64,000 nt of DNA from positions 620,001 to 684,000 of the forward strand of contig CAVZAT010000002.1 in assembly GCA_963773335.1 (NCBI GenBank), given 5' to 3'. Below, piece after piece: positions 26,962 to 36,097 of the stretch. A program made the translations under genes and the position numbers. Each line of letters begins with the position of its first letter. Positions within the stretch are counted from its first letter, which is position 1. Source of the DNA: UBA4742 sp963773335. GTDB lineage: Bacteria; Actinomycetota; Acidimicrobiia; Acidimicrobiales; Acidimicrobilacustridaceae. The notes below the pieces were generated by a model. It was not told where the DNA came from. It did no database searches and worked only from the letters and a program-made list of their open reading frames with translations.

Positions 26962-29900
26962 GTGAGGCGACTGAGGGCTGGGGCCCTGAGCGCCACGGTG
27001 ATGCTGGGAGTGTTCGCCATTCTGGCCGGGTTCCTACCGACCCGGGCCGGTGCGGCGAGCGTGGCTGCCCACGTCCCCGCGGTGCCGGGCGCGGTGGTGG
27101 CAACGCCAGGGGTGCTGTCCGCGGCGGTGTCGTGGACGCCGCCGAGCGGAGCGGTGACGGGCTACGCCATCCGCGTGGCGCCTGGTGGGCGGGTGATCTC
27201 CGTCCCCGTGGCGGTATCGACGTGGACCGTTGACGGGCTGCCCCCCGACCAGGACTGGTCCTTCGAGGTGGCCGCGGTCAACGCTGACGGCGTGGGCGCC
27301 TACAGCGTGGCGACCGCGCCGGTGACCCCCACGACTGCCGGGGGATCGTTCCGGGCCCTGCCGCCGAAGCGGATCCTCGACACGCGCAGCGGTCTCGGCG
27401 CGCCTCAGGCCAAGCTGGGTGACCACCACTCCATGAACCTGGCCGTGCTCGGGCAGGGGGGCGTTCCCGCCAGCGGCGTGGTGGCGGTGGTCATGAACCT
27501 GACCGGGGTCAACGCCACGTCGGGGACCTACCTCACGGTGTGGCCGACGGGTGAGGTGAAGCCCGGATCGTCCAACGTCAACGTGGCCGACGGCGCGGCC
27601 ACCCCCAACCTGGTCGAGGTCAAGGTGGCCAACGGCGGGGTCTCGATCTACAACAACTCCGGCACTGTCGACGTCATCGCCGACGTGTCGGGCTATGTGG
27701 TTGCCACCGCCGCCTCGAGCGGCGCCGAGGGTCGGTTCCACCCGCTCGCTCCGACCCGCGTGCTCGACACCCGCGACGGCACCGGGGGCCTACCGCACGC
27801 GCCGGTAGGCCCCGGAGAGACCATCGACGTCGCCATCGCCGGACACGGCGGCGTGCCCGCCTCCGGCGCCGACGCGGTGGTCGTGAACCTCACCGCCACC
27901 GAGGCCTCGGCCTCGACGTATGTCACCGCGTGGCCGTCGGGGACGCCCGCGCCGGTCGTCTCCAACCTCAACCTCGTGCCGGGGGAGACGAGGCCGAACC
28001 GCGTGACGGTCAAGCTGGGCATCGACGGGAAGATCTCCCTGCGCAACAACGGCGGCACCGTCCACCTCATCCTCGACGTGGGTGGGTGGCTCAGCGACGC
28101 CGCCAGCCCGCCGGCGATCGGTGCCTGGTTCCAACCGCTGAGCCCGGTCCGCATCGTCGACACGCGCGTCACGCCGGGCGCGCTGACGAGCGGCTCCACC
28201 ATGAAGGTCCAGGTTGCCGGCCACGGTGGCGTGCCGGCCAACGGGCAGTTGACTCCCGCCACCGCGGTGGTGGCCAACGTGACCGCGGTTGCCAGCACCG
28301 CGGCCTCGTTCCTGACGATCTGGCCGTCCGGTTCGCCCCAGCCGGTTGCGTCGGACCTGAACTTCTCCGCCGGCGAGACCATCCCCAATCTGGTCGTGGT
28401 GAAGCTCGGCTCGGACGGGGCCATAACGATCATCACCCACACCGGTGCGGTGCACGTCGTGGTCGACGTGCTCGGCTACTACGCCGGCGACGTCGAGCTG
28501 GCCTCGAACGTGACGCGACCAGATCCCGCGTCGGTGACGGCGGTGGGCGACACCTCCCTCACGTTCTCTGCTCCGCCGGCCGGGGTCGGTGTGGGTGACG
28601 TCATCGCCCTCGGGACCGGGCCCATGACACCCGGCGGTCTGCTGCGCCGGGCCCTCGTCGTCTCGGGCTCGACCGTCACGACGGGCCCGGCGGCGCTGGA
28701 CGACGTACTCGTCGACGGAGCCATCACGCTCGACAACCTCGCGGATGGCGGGCTCGTCTCCGATGCGGAACTGGCCCCACCCCGGAGGCGGAGCTCGCCG
28801 TCGGACGTCGGCGGCTCGGTGTCGGTGACGCTCGACCACGACATCGACGGGGTAGTCCAGATCGCCGGCTCGTTCACGATCACCGCGGACGCCAGCCTTC
28901 ACGTCGAGGCTCACCGAACCTGGTCGTTCCCGTTCGTCGACGTCGACGCCGAAGCTAACGCGTCGCTCGACGAGAACTTCCACGGTTCGATCACCGGCGC
29001 GGTGACATCGGGGGAGAGGAGCAGGTCGTGGCCCCTCGGGAGCTACCACGGCGCCCCGGTCCCGCTGGACCTGTTCGGCGTGCCCGTCGTCGCTCGGGCC
29101 ACGATCAGCGGCTCGATCAACGCGTCGGCGTCGGCCGAGGGCACCTTCTACGCCGATGTGAGCCAGTCACAGCACATCGGCATCGGCATCGCCTACCACG
29201 GCGGCGCAGTGACGCCGACGACGGAGGCGTCCCACACCCCGTTCACCTTCACCGGGCCGACCGCGACCTTCAACGCGGACCGCGAGGCTGGAGGTCGAGC
29301 CGTTGGTGGGCGTCGAGTTCGATGGGGTGGCCACCGTCGCGGCCGGGATCGCGCCGTACCTCCGACTCGGCGCCGACCAGTGCTATGTCCAGCTGTTCGC
29401 CGGTCTCGCCGGCCACCTCGCGTTCAAGCTGTCAGCTCTCGGTCATGATCTCGTCGACTGGGACCATTCCACGGACCTAGCCGAGACCTTGCTCAACAAG
29501 GTCTCGCTCGGAGGCTGCCACGCCTGGGTCGGCACCGTGACCTATCGAGTCATCGGCGACGCCACCTATCCGAATGGCGGCGACCCCACGCACGTGACAT
29601 CGGACATCACGGTCGGGTTCACCTTGGACGGTGCCGGGGTCGGCTCGGGGGAGGACCCGGCCTCTGGGTACGAGTCGTTCTGGCAGGACGTGGACTGGGA
29701 GGAGTCGTACTACAGCGACAGCCACTCGGAAGGGAGCGGTTGCGCGGGCGCGGAGCAGTTCCACGGTTCGGGCCGCTTCGCAGGCCAGACTGGCGTGGGA
29801 ACGGTCGGTTTCATCCGCACCGACGACGATGGCATCTGGCACCTCGACTTCGCCGGCATGGGCGGCGAAGTGGGCCCTGTGACTGGCCAAAGCGAGGGCA

Positions 29901-30139
29901 GCTGTCCCGGCCACGGGAGCTGGAATGATCCGATCACTCTGGCGCAGGTGCCGGTCCCGGCCCCTGGCTATCTCGTTGGTCATTCCGATCCTCACACCTG
30001 GCCGGCGGTCGACGTCGACGCCGACACGCTGCAGGGCTCGATCACGGGGACCTGTGGCAGCGTCGGCTCGTTCTGCGGAGACGTTGGTGACTCGACAGTG
30101 ACGATCACCTGGAGCCTCAGCCGCGTCATCGCGGGTTGA
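26962..30139 (+). CDS. Secreted protein: Fn3-like domain plus three RILDTR-type repeats; frame disrupted
   Basis: About 1058 residues. Signal peptide 'LSATVMLGVFAILAGFLP' then AxA cleavage ('RAGA-AS'). An Fn3-like domain at about 41-125 ('AAVSWTPPSGAVTGYAI', 'SFEVAAVNADGVGAYSV'). Three homologous beta-rich domains begin at about residues 130 ('FRALPPKRILDTRSG'), 258 ('FHPLAPTRVLDTRDG') and 390 ('FQPLSPVRIVDTR'), each ending in a 'V-x-V-x-G-Y/W' strand. The remainder is a unique secreted C-terminus with many Cys after residue 810. One +1 change near 29288 separates the last 278 residues. The repeat family is common in Acidimicrobiia-type surface proteins; probable cell-envelope or matrix protein. 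GTG start. Confidence 0.82.
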
Positions 30140-30181
30140 TACCCCGCGCCGGCCAGTTGTTGTGCCCGGCCAGGAGCCGCG

Positions 30182-31112
30182 CTAGCTCGGCTGGGGCGCG
30201 GCCAGCACCTGCATCAGCCACTGCTCGGCATCACCGGTGGCCCTTGCCGCCACCGAGCTCTCCGGTGCCACCTGGTCGAAGCCGTGGGGGGCACCGGCGT
30301 AGACCCGGACGTCGGTGGGCACGCCGGCTCGAGTGAGATCGGCCGCGTAGGCCAGGTCCTCGTCGAAGAACCCGTCGGCCCCGCCGACCAGCACGATGGT
30401 GGGCGGGAGCCCTTCATGGGACGTGGTGCGGGACGGGGCCGCGTACTCGGACACGTCGCCGCCGTAGGCGTCGCCCAGGTAGGAGCGCCAGCCGAACTCG
30501 TTGGCCGCGGGCGACCAGACAGCCGCGGGCCACCGGCTCGACGGGGTCTGCTGGCGATCGTCGAGCATGGGGTAGAAGAGCAGCTGACCGGCCAGGGCCA
30601 ACCCGCGGTCGCGGGCGGCCAGGGCCACGCCGGCGGCCAGGCCGGCGCCCGCACTGGCACCGCCCACGATCACGCGCTCGGGGTCGACGCCGAGATCGTT
30701 GGCCGAGCGCAGCACCCAGTCGAGCGCGGCCATGGCGTCGTCGTGGGCAGCCGGGAAGGGGTGCTCGGGAGCCAGGCGGTAGTCGACGGAGGCGACGAAG
30801 CAGCCGAAGCGCTCGGCCCAGGACTGGAGGCGCAACCCGTCCATCGAGGCCGCGCCGATGACGTAGCCGCCCCCGTGGAACCAGACCAGTGCCGGGTGCG
30901 GGCCGCCGTCGCGTGGCCGGAAGGTCTCGATCGGCACCTCGGGTTCGGGCCCGACGTGCACGTGCTCGGCCAGCACGCCCGTCGAGGGCCGGGGGTGGCG
31001 GCACCAGTTCGACGATCCCCGAGCGGATGGCGGCCAGATCGGCCCCCGACCCGATGCCGATGTCGAACTCGGCCAGGTGGGCGAACTCCGGGTCGAGGGC
31101 TGGGCCGGTCAT
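30182..31112 (-). CDS. Alpha/beta hydrolase, HSL-type esterase; frame disrupted
   Basis: About 310 residues. Oxyanion motif 'WFHGGGYVIGAAS', nucleophile 'GGASAGAGLA' (G-x-S-x-G), acid 'VGGADGFFDED' and His in 'APHGFDQVA' are all present. Hydrolyses short esters or lactones. ATG at 31112 has GGAGGAGA upstream; the first 45 residues ('MTGPALDPEFAHLAEFDIGI') lie in one frame and the rest in another after a +1 change near 30978 (repair ALDGVLAEHVHV). It ends 43 bp from the secreted repeat protein (convergent). Same strand as the TetR gene upstream, which may regulate it. Confidence 0.87.
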
Positions 31113-31176
31113 GTTCTCCTCCGCGCCGGGGCGGCGTGGTCTGTGACGTCGTCGGATCGGGCGAGGGTCCGGTGGC

Positions 31177-31866
31177 CTATGACGCCGGCCGCGGACTGGC
31201 CAGGGCCAGGCAGCACGCCACGATGTGGGCCGTGTCGGCCGAGGTCGGTCGGGTGCGCTGCCAAAGGTAGTCCGACAACGTGCCCACCACCGCGTGGGCG
31301 GCCAACGACGCAGCCAGGCTCGGATCGCTGTTGCCCAGCTCCTCGAAGGGCTCACCCACCAGTGCGGCCAGCGGCGCGCTGGCCGATGGTGGACCCGACG
31401 CCGACCCCTCGCCCAGGCTGCCGGCGTTCCAGAGCACCGCCAGAGTGGTGGAGGCGATCTCGTCGTCGGCGGCCTGCGACAGGATGCCCTCGACCCAGAC
31501 GCGGACCTTGTCCTCAGGGCGTGCCTGCTTGGCCATCTGGTGGGCCAGGTACTGGGCCAGGCGTTCGGTGCCGTCCTCGAGGATGGCGGCCACCAACATG
31601 TCCTTGGAGGCGAAGTGGCGGTAGAAGGCGTCGTTGGACAGTCCGGCCACGGCCACGATGTCGGCCACCCGGGGCCTCGACGTCGTCCCGCACCGGCGCA
31701 TGGATTCGAGCGCGGCGTCGAGCAGACGACGCACCTCGTCGGTGTAGTCGGACCCCCGCCTGGCCAGCGTCTGGCGGGCGATGCGCTCGGCCACGTCGCC
31801 CGACGGGACCGTCCCCCCGGTCCTGGCTGGTCCGCCGGCGCCACTCGTCAGAATTGCATTCTGCAT
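31177..31866 (-). CDS. TetR-family regulator
   Basis: 229 residues, intact. HTH 'ADIVAVAGLSNDAFYRHFAS' at about residues 66-86 after 'RRLLDAALESMRR'. The effector domain has no recognisable ligand signature. The ATG at 31866 is directly adjacent to a perfect dyad (31849-31863) that falls in its first codons, so autorepression by roadblock is plausible. Divergent from the ACAD operon at 31909 with only 42 bp between starts, which makes it the obvious regulator of that operon and perhaps of the esterase downstream. Confidence 0.9.
   Translation of the reverse strand: MQNAILTSGAGGPARTGGTVPSGDVAERIARQTLARRGSDYTDEVRRLLDAALESMRRCGTTSRPRVADIVAVAGLSNDAFYRHFASKDMLVAAILEDGTERLAQYLAHQMAKQARPEDKVRVWVEGILSQAADDEIASTTLAVLWNAGSLGEGSASGPPSASAPLAALVGEPFEELGNSDPSLAASLAAHAVVGTLSDYLWQRTRPTSADTAHIVACCLALASPRPAS
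31849..31863. promoter_or_regulatory. Inverted repeat CAGAAT-TGC-ATTCTG, candidate TetR operator
   Basis: Perfect 6-bp dyad with 3-bp spacer overlapping codons 2-6 of the TetR gene and 46 bp before the ATG of the ACAD operon. Location between divergent regulator and target is typical for TetR operators. Confidence 0.55.
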
Positions 31867-31908
31867 CTGAAGAACTTTAGTCTGTCCAGCGTCGAAGGGG
31901 GAACACTC

Positions 31909-33210
31909 ATGTCATGGGACTTCGAGACCGAGCCTGCATTCCAGGCCAAGCTGGACTGGGCCGACACGTTCGTGCGCGAGGAGGTCGAGCCGCTCGACCT
32001 GGTGTGGCCCGATCTGGTCTTCACGCCGCTCGACGACAACCTGCGCCAGGTCATCGATCCGCTCAAGGCCGAGGTCCGGCGCCAGAAGCTGTGGGCCACC
32101 CACCTGGGTCCCGAGCTGGGTGGCGAGGGCCACGGGCAGCTCCAGCTGGCCCTGCTCAACGAGATCCTCGGCCGTTCGAACTGGGCGCCGGTCGTGTTCG
32201 GCTGCCAGGCGCCCGATACGGGCAACGCCGAGATCATCGCCCACTACGGCACGCCCGAGCAGAAGGAGCAGTACCTGCGCCCGCTGCTCGACGGCGAGCT
32301 GTTCTCCTCCTACTCCATGACCGAGCCCCACGCCGGCGCGGACCCGACCATGTTCAAGACCTCGGCGGTGCGCGACGGGGACGAGTGGGTGATCAACGGC
32401 TGGAAGTACTTCTCCTCCAACGCCAAGAGCGCGGCGTTCCTCATCGTGATGGTGGTGACCAACCCCGACGTGAGCGCGTACAAGGGCATGTCCATGTTCC
32501 TGGTGCCGACCGACACGCCAGGCGTGAACATCGTCCGCAACGTGGGCTTGGCCGGCGAGCGCGAAGGCGAGGGCTCCCACGCCCTCATCCACTACCAGGA
32601 CGTGCGGGTGCCGGCCGAGGCCCTGCTGGGCGGTGAGGGCCAGGCCTTCGCCATCGCCCAGACCCGCCTGGGCGGTGGGCGCATCCACCACGCCATGCGC
32701 ACCATCGGGCTGGCCCAGAAGGCGCTGGACATGATGTGCGAACGGGCCCTGAGCCGTGAGACGCAGGGCAGCATCCTGGCCGACAAGCAGTTCGTGCAGG
32801 GCTACATCGCCGACTCCTACGCCCAGCTGGTGCAGTTCCGCCTGTTCGTGCTGTACACGGCCTGGTCGATCGACAAGCACAACGACTACCGCAAGGTCCG
32901 CAAGGACATCGCCACCGCCAAGGTGCTCATGCCCACCGTGCTGCACGACATCGCCTGGCGGGCCATGCAGGTCCACGGGGCGTTGGGTACGACCAACGAC
33001 ATGCCCTTCTTCCGCATGATCCTGGGCGCCGGGGTCATGGGGCTGGCCGACGGCCCGACCGAGGTGCACAAGGTCACCGTGGCCCGACAGATCCTGCGTG
33101 ACTACCAGCCCAGCGACGACCTGTGGCCGACCCAGTACCTGCCCAAGCTGCGCGACGCCGCCCGGGCCAAGTTCGCCGACCACCTCGAGCTCGAAGTGGG
33201 GAACCTGTGA
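31909..33210 (+). CDS. Acyl-CoA dehydrogenase (FadE-like)
   Basis: 433 residues, intact. 'YSMTEPHAGADPTMFKTSAV' and 'GWKYFSSNAKSAAFLIVMVV' (FAD-binding), 'LGGGRIHHAMRTIGLAQKAL', 'MQVHGALGTTNDMPFF' and the C-terminal 'ADGPTEVHKVTVARQIL'. Belongs to the larger ACAD type found with an aminoglycoside-phosphotransferase-like partner in actinobacteria and mammalian ACAD10/11. Its last codons overlap the partner's GTG by 4 bp. Start ATG at 31909; GGGGGAA lies 6-12 bp upstream. Acts in beta-oxidation of an unspecified acyl-CoA, controlled by the divergent TetR. Confidence 0.92.
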   Translation: MSWDFETEPAFQAKLDWADTFVREEVEPLDLVWPDLVFTPLDDNLRQVIDPLKAEVRRQKLWATHLGPELGGEGHGQLQLALLNEILGRSNWAPVVFGCQAPDTGNAEIIAHYGTPEQKEQYLRPLLDGELFSSYSMTEPHAGADPTMFKTSAVRDGDEWVINGWKYFSSNAKSAAFLIVMVVTNPDVSAYKGMSMFLVPTDTPGVNIVRNVGLAGEREGEGSHALIHYQDVRVPAEALLGGEGQAFAIAQTRLGGGRIHHAMRTIGLAQKALDMMCERALSRETQGSILADKQFVQGYIADSYAQLVQFRLFVLYTAWSIDKHNDYRKVRKDIATAKVLMPTVLHDIAWRAMQVHGALGTTNDMPFFRMILGAGVMGLADGPTEVHKVTVARQILRDYQPSDDLWPTQYLPKLRDAARAKFADHLELEVGNL

Positions 33211-34277
33211 GTGACATCGGACAGGCACTGCACCTGACCGACGACGACAGTCCCACCCTCACCCGGGTGACCGAACTGGCGGCCTGGATGGACACCGAGG
33301 GCCTGGGCGTGGGCGCGCCGATCGAGCACCGCTACATCTCGGGCGGCAGCCAGAACGAGATCTACGAGGTGCGCCGAGGTGACGTGCACGGCGCCATCCG
33401 AATCCCGCCGGTCACCGCCGGGGCCGACCGCGACAATGGAATCGTGCGGGAGTGGCGCATCATCGAGGCCCTCGACGGCACCGATGTCCCCCACACCGAG
33501 GCCATCGCCCTGTGCACCGACACCTCGGTGCTCGGCCGCACCTTCTACGTCATGGGCTTCGTGGACGGCTGGTCGCCGATGGGCACCCACGGCGTCTGGC
33601 CGGAGCCGTTCAACTCTGACCTGGAGGCCCGCCGGGGCCTGGCCTTCCAGCTGATCGAGGGGATCGCCCGGCTGTCCAAGGTCGACTGGCAGGCCAAGGG
33701 GCTGGAAGATCTCGGTCACCCCGATGGCTTTCACGAGCGCCAGGTGGCCCGCTGGACGGCCTTCCTGGATCGCATCAAGACCCGCGAGCTGCCCGGCTTC
33801 GACGAGGCCTCAGCCTGGTTGGGTGCCCACGCGCCGCTCGACTTCATCCCCGGGCTGATGCACGGCGACTACCAGTTCGCCAACGTGATGTACCGCCACG
33901 GCGCCCCAGCCGAACTGGCGGCCATCGTCGACTGGGAGATGGGCACCGTCGGCGATCCCAAGCTCGACCTGGCCTGGGTGGTGCAATCGTGGCCCGAGGA
34001 CACCAGCGAGGGGGACGGGACGGTCGGTGGCTACGTCGACATGACGCACATGCCGTCGCGTTCGGAGGTGCTCGAGCACTACTCGAAGGTGGCCGGCCGC
34101 CAGGTCGACGACATCGACTACTACGTGGTGCTGGCCAAGTGGAAGCTGGCCATCGTGTTGGAGCAGACCTACGCCCGGGCCAAGGGCACGCCGCTGGGCG
34201 ACTCGTTCGGACCCATCATCGTCGACCTGATGGCCAGCGCGGCCGAGGTGGCGGCCAACAGCGACTATCAGGGATGA
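33207..34277 (+). CDS. Phosphotransferase, APH/ACAD10-11-type kinase domain
   Basis: 356 residues, intact. Kinase-like fold with catalytic loop 'LMHGDYQFANVMYR' (HGDxxxxN) and metal-binding 'AIVDWEMGTVGDPKLDLAW'. In mammalian ACAD11 such a domain phosphorylates a 4-hydroxyacyl-CoA so that the attached ACAD can eliminate phosphate; the bacterial genes are commonly adjacent. The GTG start overlaps the ACAD stop (GTGA), so a fixed stoichiometry is likely. By analogy this pair may process 4-hydroxy acids. This is inference from the family; drug phosphorylation is unlikely in this setting. Confidence 0.88.
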   Translation: MSDIGQALHLTDDDSPTLTRVTELAAWMDTEGLGVGAPIEHRYISGGSQNEIYEVRRGDVHGAIRIPPVTAGADRDNGIVREWRIIEALDGTDVPHTEAIALCTDTSVLGRTFYVMGFVDGWSPMGTHGVWPEPFNSDLEARRGLAFQLIEGIARLSKVDWQAKGLEDLGHPDGFHERQVARWTAFLDRIKTRELPGFDEASAWLGAHAPLDFIPGLMHGDYQFANVMYRHGAPAELAAIVDWEMGTVGDPKLDLAWVVQSWPEDTSEGDGTVGGYVDMTHMPSRSEVLEHYSKVAGRQVDDIDYYVVLAKWKLAIVLEQTYARAKGTPLGDSFGPIIVDLMASAAEVAANSDYQG

Positions 34278-35065
34278 GCGACGGCCGTCCCGATGGGGGG
34301 ACCGACGAACTGGTCGTGGCGCGGCGGGGGTCGGTCCTGGTCCTGCGCCTGAATCGTCCCGAGGTCCGCAACGCCCTGAGCTGGTCGATGATCGCCGGCA
34401 TCGGCGACGCCGTGGCCGAAGCCGAGCGCGACCCCGAGATCCGGGCCCTCGTGGTCACCGGCACCGGCGATCGCTCGTTCTGCTCGGGGATCGACCTGCG
34501 CAGCTTCGCCGACGGTGGTGGCGTGACCCTCGACCAGCACGGCGACGGCTACCTGCGCCTGGTGGCCGGCCAGGTCGAGGTGCCGGTCATCGGGGCGGCC
34601 AACGCCAGCGCGGTGGCCGCCGGCTTCGAGCTGCTCATGGGCTGCGACGTCGTGGTGGCCTCGTCGGAGGCGTCGTTCGGGCTGCCCGAAGTGAAGCGCG
34701 GGCTGTTCGCCGGCAGCGGCGTCATGCACGTGGCCAAGCGGTTGCCCCTGGGTGTGGCCTTGGAAGTGGCCCTCACCGGCGACCCCATCGACGCCGAACG
34801 GGCCTACACCCTGGGGCTGGTCAACGCCGTGGTTGCGCCCGACCGGGTCCTCGAGGTGGCCCTGGGGTTCGCCGATCGCATCGCCGCCAACGCGCCGCTC
34901 AGCCTGGCCGCCACCAAGCAGTTGGTGCGCATGGCTGCCTACGGCGCGCCTGACGCCGACGAGCGCCTGTCCGAATGGCAACCGCGGGTGTTCACCAGCG
35001 AGGACGCCCGGGAAGGGGCGTCGGCGTTCGTGGAGAAGCGCGCGCCCGTCTGGAAGGGCCGCTGA
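34274..35065 (+). CDS. Enoyl-CoA hydratase/isomerase family protein
   Basis: 263 residues, intact. 'LRLNRPEVRNALSWSMI', 'DRSFCSGIDLRSFADGG' (oxyanion hole), 'GAANASAVAAGFELLMGCDV' and 'GLPEVKRGLFAGSGVMHVAK', with the two conserved Glu positions of the hydratase site partly kept (Glu in 'LPEVKRG'). Would hydrate the enoyl-CoA formed by the ACAD/kinase pair upstream. ATG at 34274 overlaps the previous stop (ATGA). Third gene of a four-gene overlapping operon. Confidence 0.91.
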   Translation: MSDGRPDGGTDELVVARRGSVLVLRLNRPEVRNALSWSMIAGIGDAVAEAERDPEIRALVVTGTGDRSFCSGIDLRSFADGGGVTLDQHGDGYLRLVAGQVEVPVIGAANASAVAAGFELLMGCDVVVASSEASFGLPEVKRGLFAGSGVMHVAKRLPLGVALEVALTGDPIDAERAYTLGLVNAVVAPDRVLEVALGFADRIAANAPLSLAATKQLVRMAAYGAPDADERLSEWQPRVFTSEDAREGASAFVEKRAPVWKGR

Positions 35066-35066
35066 G

Positions 35067-36086
35067 ATGCGCGCCGCGGTGTGTCACGAGTACGGCCCCC
35101 CCGAGGTGGTCCAGGTCGAGGAGCATCCCCAGCCCGGACTCGAGGCCGGCCAGGTGCGAGTGCGGGTGGCGGTCGCGTCGGTGAACTACCCCGACGTGCT
35201 GGTCGTGGCCGACGAGTACCAGATCACCGTTCCGACCCCGTTCGTGCCCGGGAGCGAGTTCGCCGGTGTGGTCGAGGAGACCGGCTCGCCGGTCGACAGC
35301 CAGAGGCTCGACGGGCCGGGCACCAGTGACCTCGCGGCCGGCGACCTCGCCGTGGGCGACCGGGTCATGGGCACGGCGATCGCCGGCGGCTTCGCCGAGC
35401 AGGTGGTCGTGTCGACCAGTGCCGTCAGCCGCATCCCCGACGGCGTCGACGATCGCACCGCGGCCGCCTTCGGCGTGGCCCACCGCACCGCCTACCACGT
35501 GCTGCGGTCAGTGGCCGCCCTGGCGCCGGGTGAGGAGCTCGTCGTGCTCGGCGCCGGGGGTGGGGTCGGTCTGGCCGCGGTGCAGTTGGGGGTGGTCCTC
35601 GGGGCCAGCGTCACCGCGGTGGCGTCCTCGCCCGAGAAGCTGGCGGTGGCCGAGGCCCAGGGCGCGACCCGACTGGTCGACCACCGGGCCGGCGACCTGC
35701 GGGCCGCCTTGCGCGAGGTCCTGCCCGAGGGGGCCGACGTGGTGGTCGACCCGGTGGGCGGCGACCTGGCCGAGCCGGCGCTGCGGGCCCTGCGCTGGGG
35801 TGGGCGCTTCGTGACCGTCGGCTACGCCTCAGGCACCATCCCCCGGATCCCGCTCAACCTGGTGCTGCTCAAGGGCGTCCACATCGTCGGCTTCCAGTTC
35901 CTGAGCTTCGCCACCCACTGCCCCGACGAGATGGCGCGCAACGAGGCCGAGCTGCTCGACCTGCTCGCTTCGGGGCGAACCCGGCCCCACATCGGGGCCA
36001 CCTTCACGCTGGACCAGGTCGCGGCTGCGCTGCGCTACGTGGCCGACGGCCGGGCCATCGGCAAGGTCGTGCTCGAGATCAGCTGA
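35067..36086 (+). CDS. NADPH:quinone oxidoreductase family (zinc-free MDR)
   Basis: 339 residues, intact. Medium-chain dehydrogenase/reductase without zinc ligands: 'MRAAVCHEYGPPEVVQVEE', 'SVNYPDVLVVADEY', 'PFVPGSEFAGVVEE' and the NADPH motif 'VLGAGGGVGLAAVQLGVVLG'. C-terminal 'AAALRYVADGRAIGKVVLEI' is standard. Members reduce quinones or enoyl/enone double bonds, which would fit a beta-oxidation operon. Begins one base after the preceding stop. Convergent with the lipoprotein hydrolase (stop at 36098). Confidence 0.9.
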   Translation: MRAAVCHEYGPPEVVQVEEHPQPGLEAGQVRVRVAVASVNYPDVLVVADEYQITVPTPFVPGSEFAGVVEETGSPVDSQRLDGPGTSDLAAGDLAVGDRVMGTAIAGGFAEQVVVSTSAVSRIPDGVDDRTAAAFGVAHRTAYHVLRSVAALAPGEELVVLGAGGGVGLAAVQLGVVLGASVTAVASSPEKLAVAEAQGATRLVDHRAGDLRAALREVLPEGADVVVDPVGGDLAEPALRALRWGGRFVTVGYASGTIPRIPLNLVLLKGVHIVGFQFLSFATHCPDEMARNEAELLDLLASGRTRPHIGATFTLDQVAAALRYVADGRAIGKVVLEIS

Positions 36087-36097
36087 CCCCTTGGCCT

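Noticed and set aside
30140..30181. Terminator between the secreted protein and the esterase
   Set aside because: CCGGCCAG occurs as a direct, not inverted, repeat; no stable stem seen.
33207..34277. Aminoglycoside resistance kinase
   Set aside because: Context and overlap with an ACAD indicate the ACAD10/11-type metabolic kinase group.
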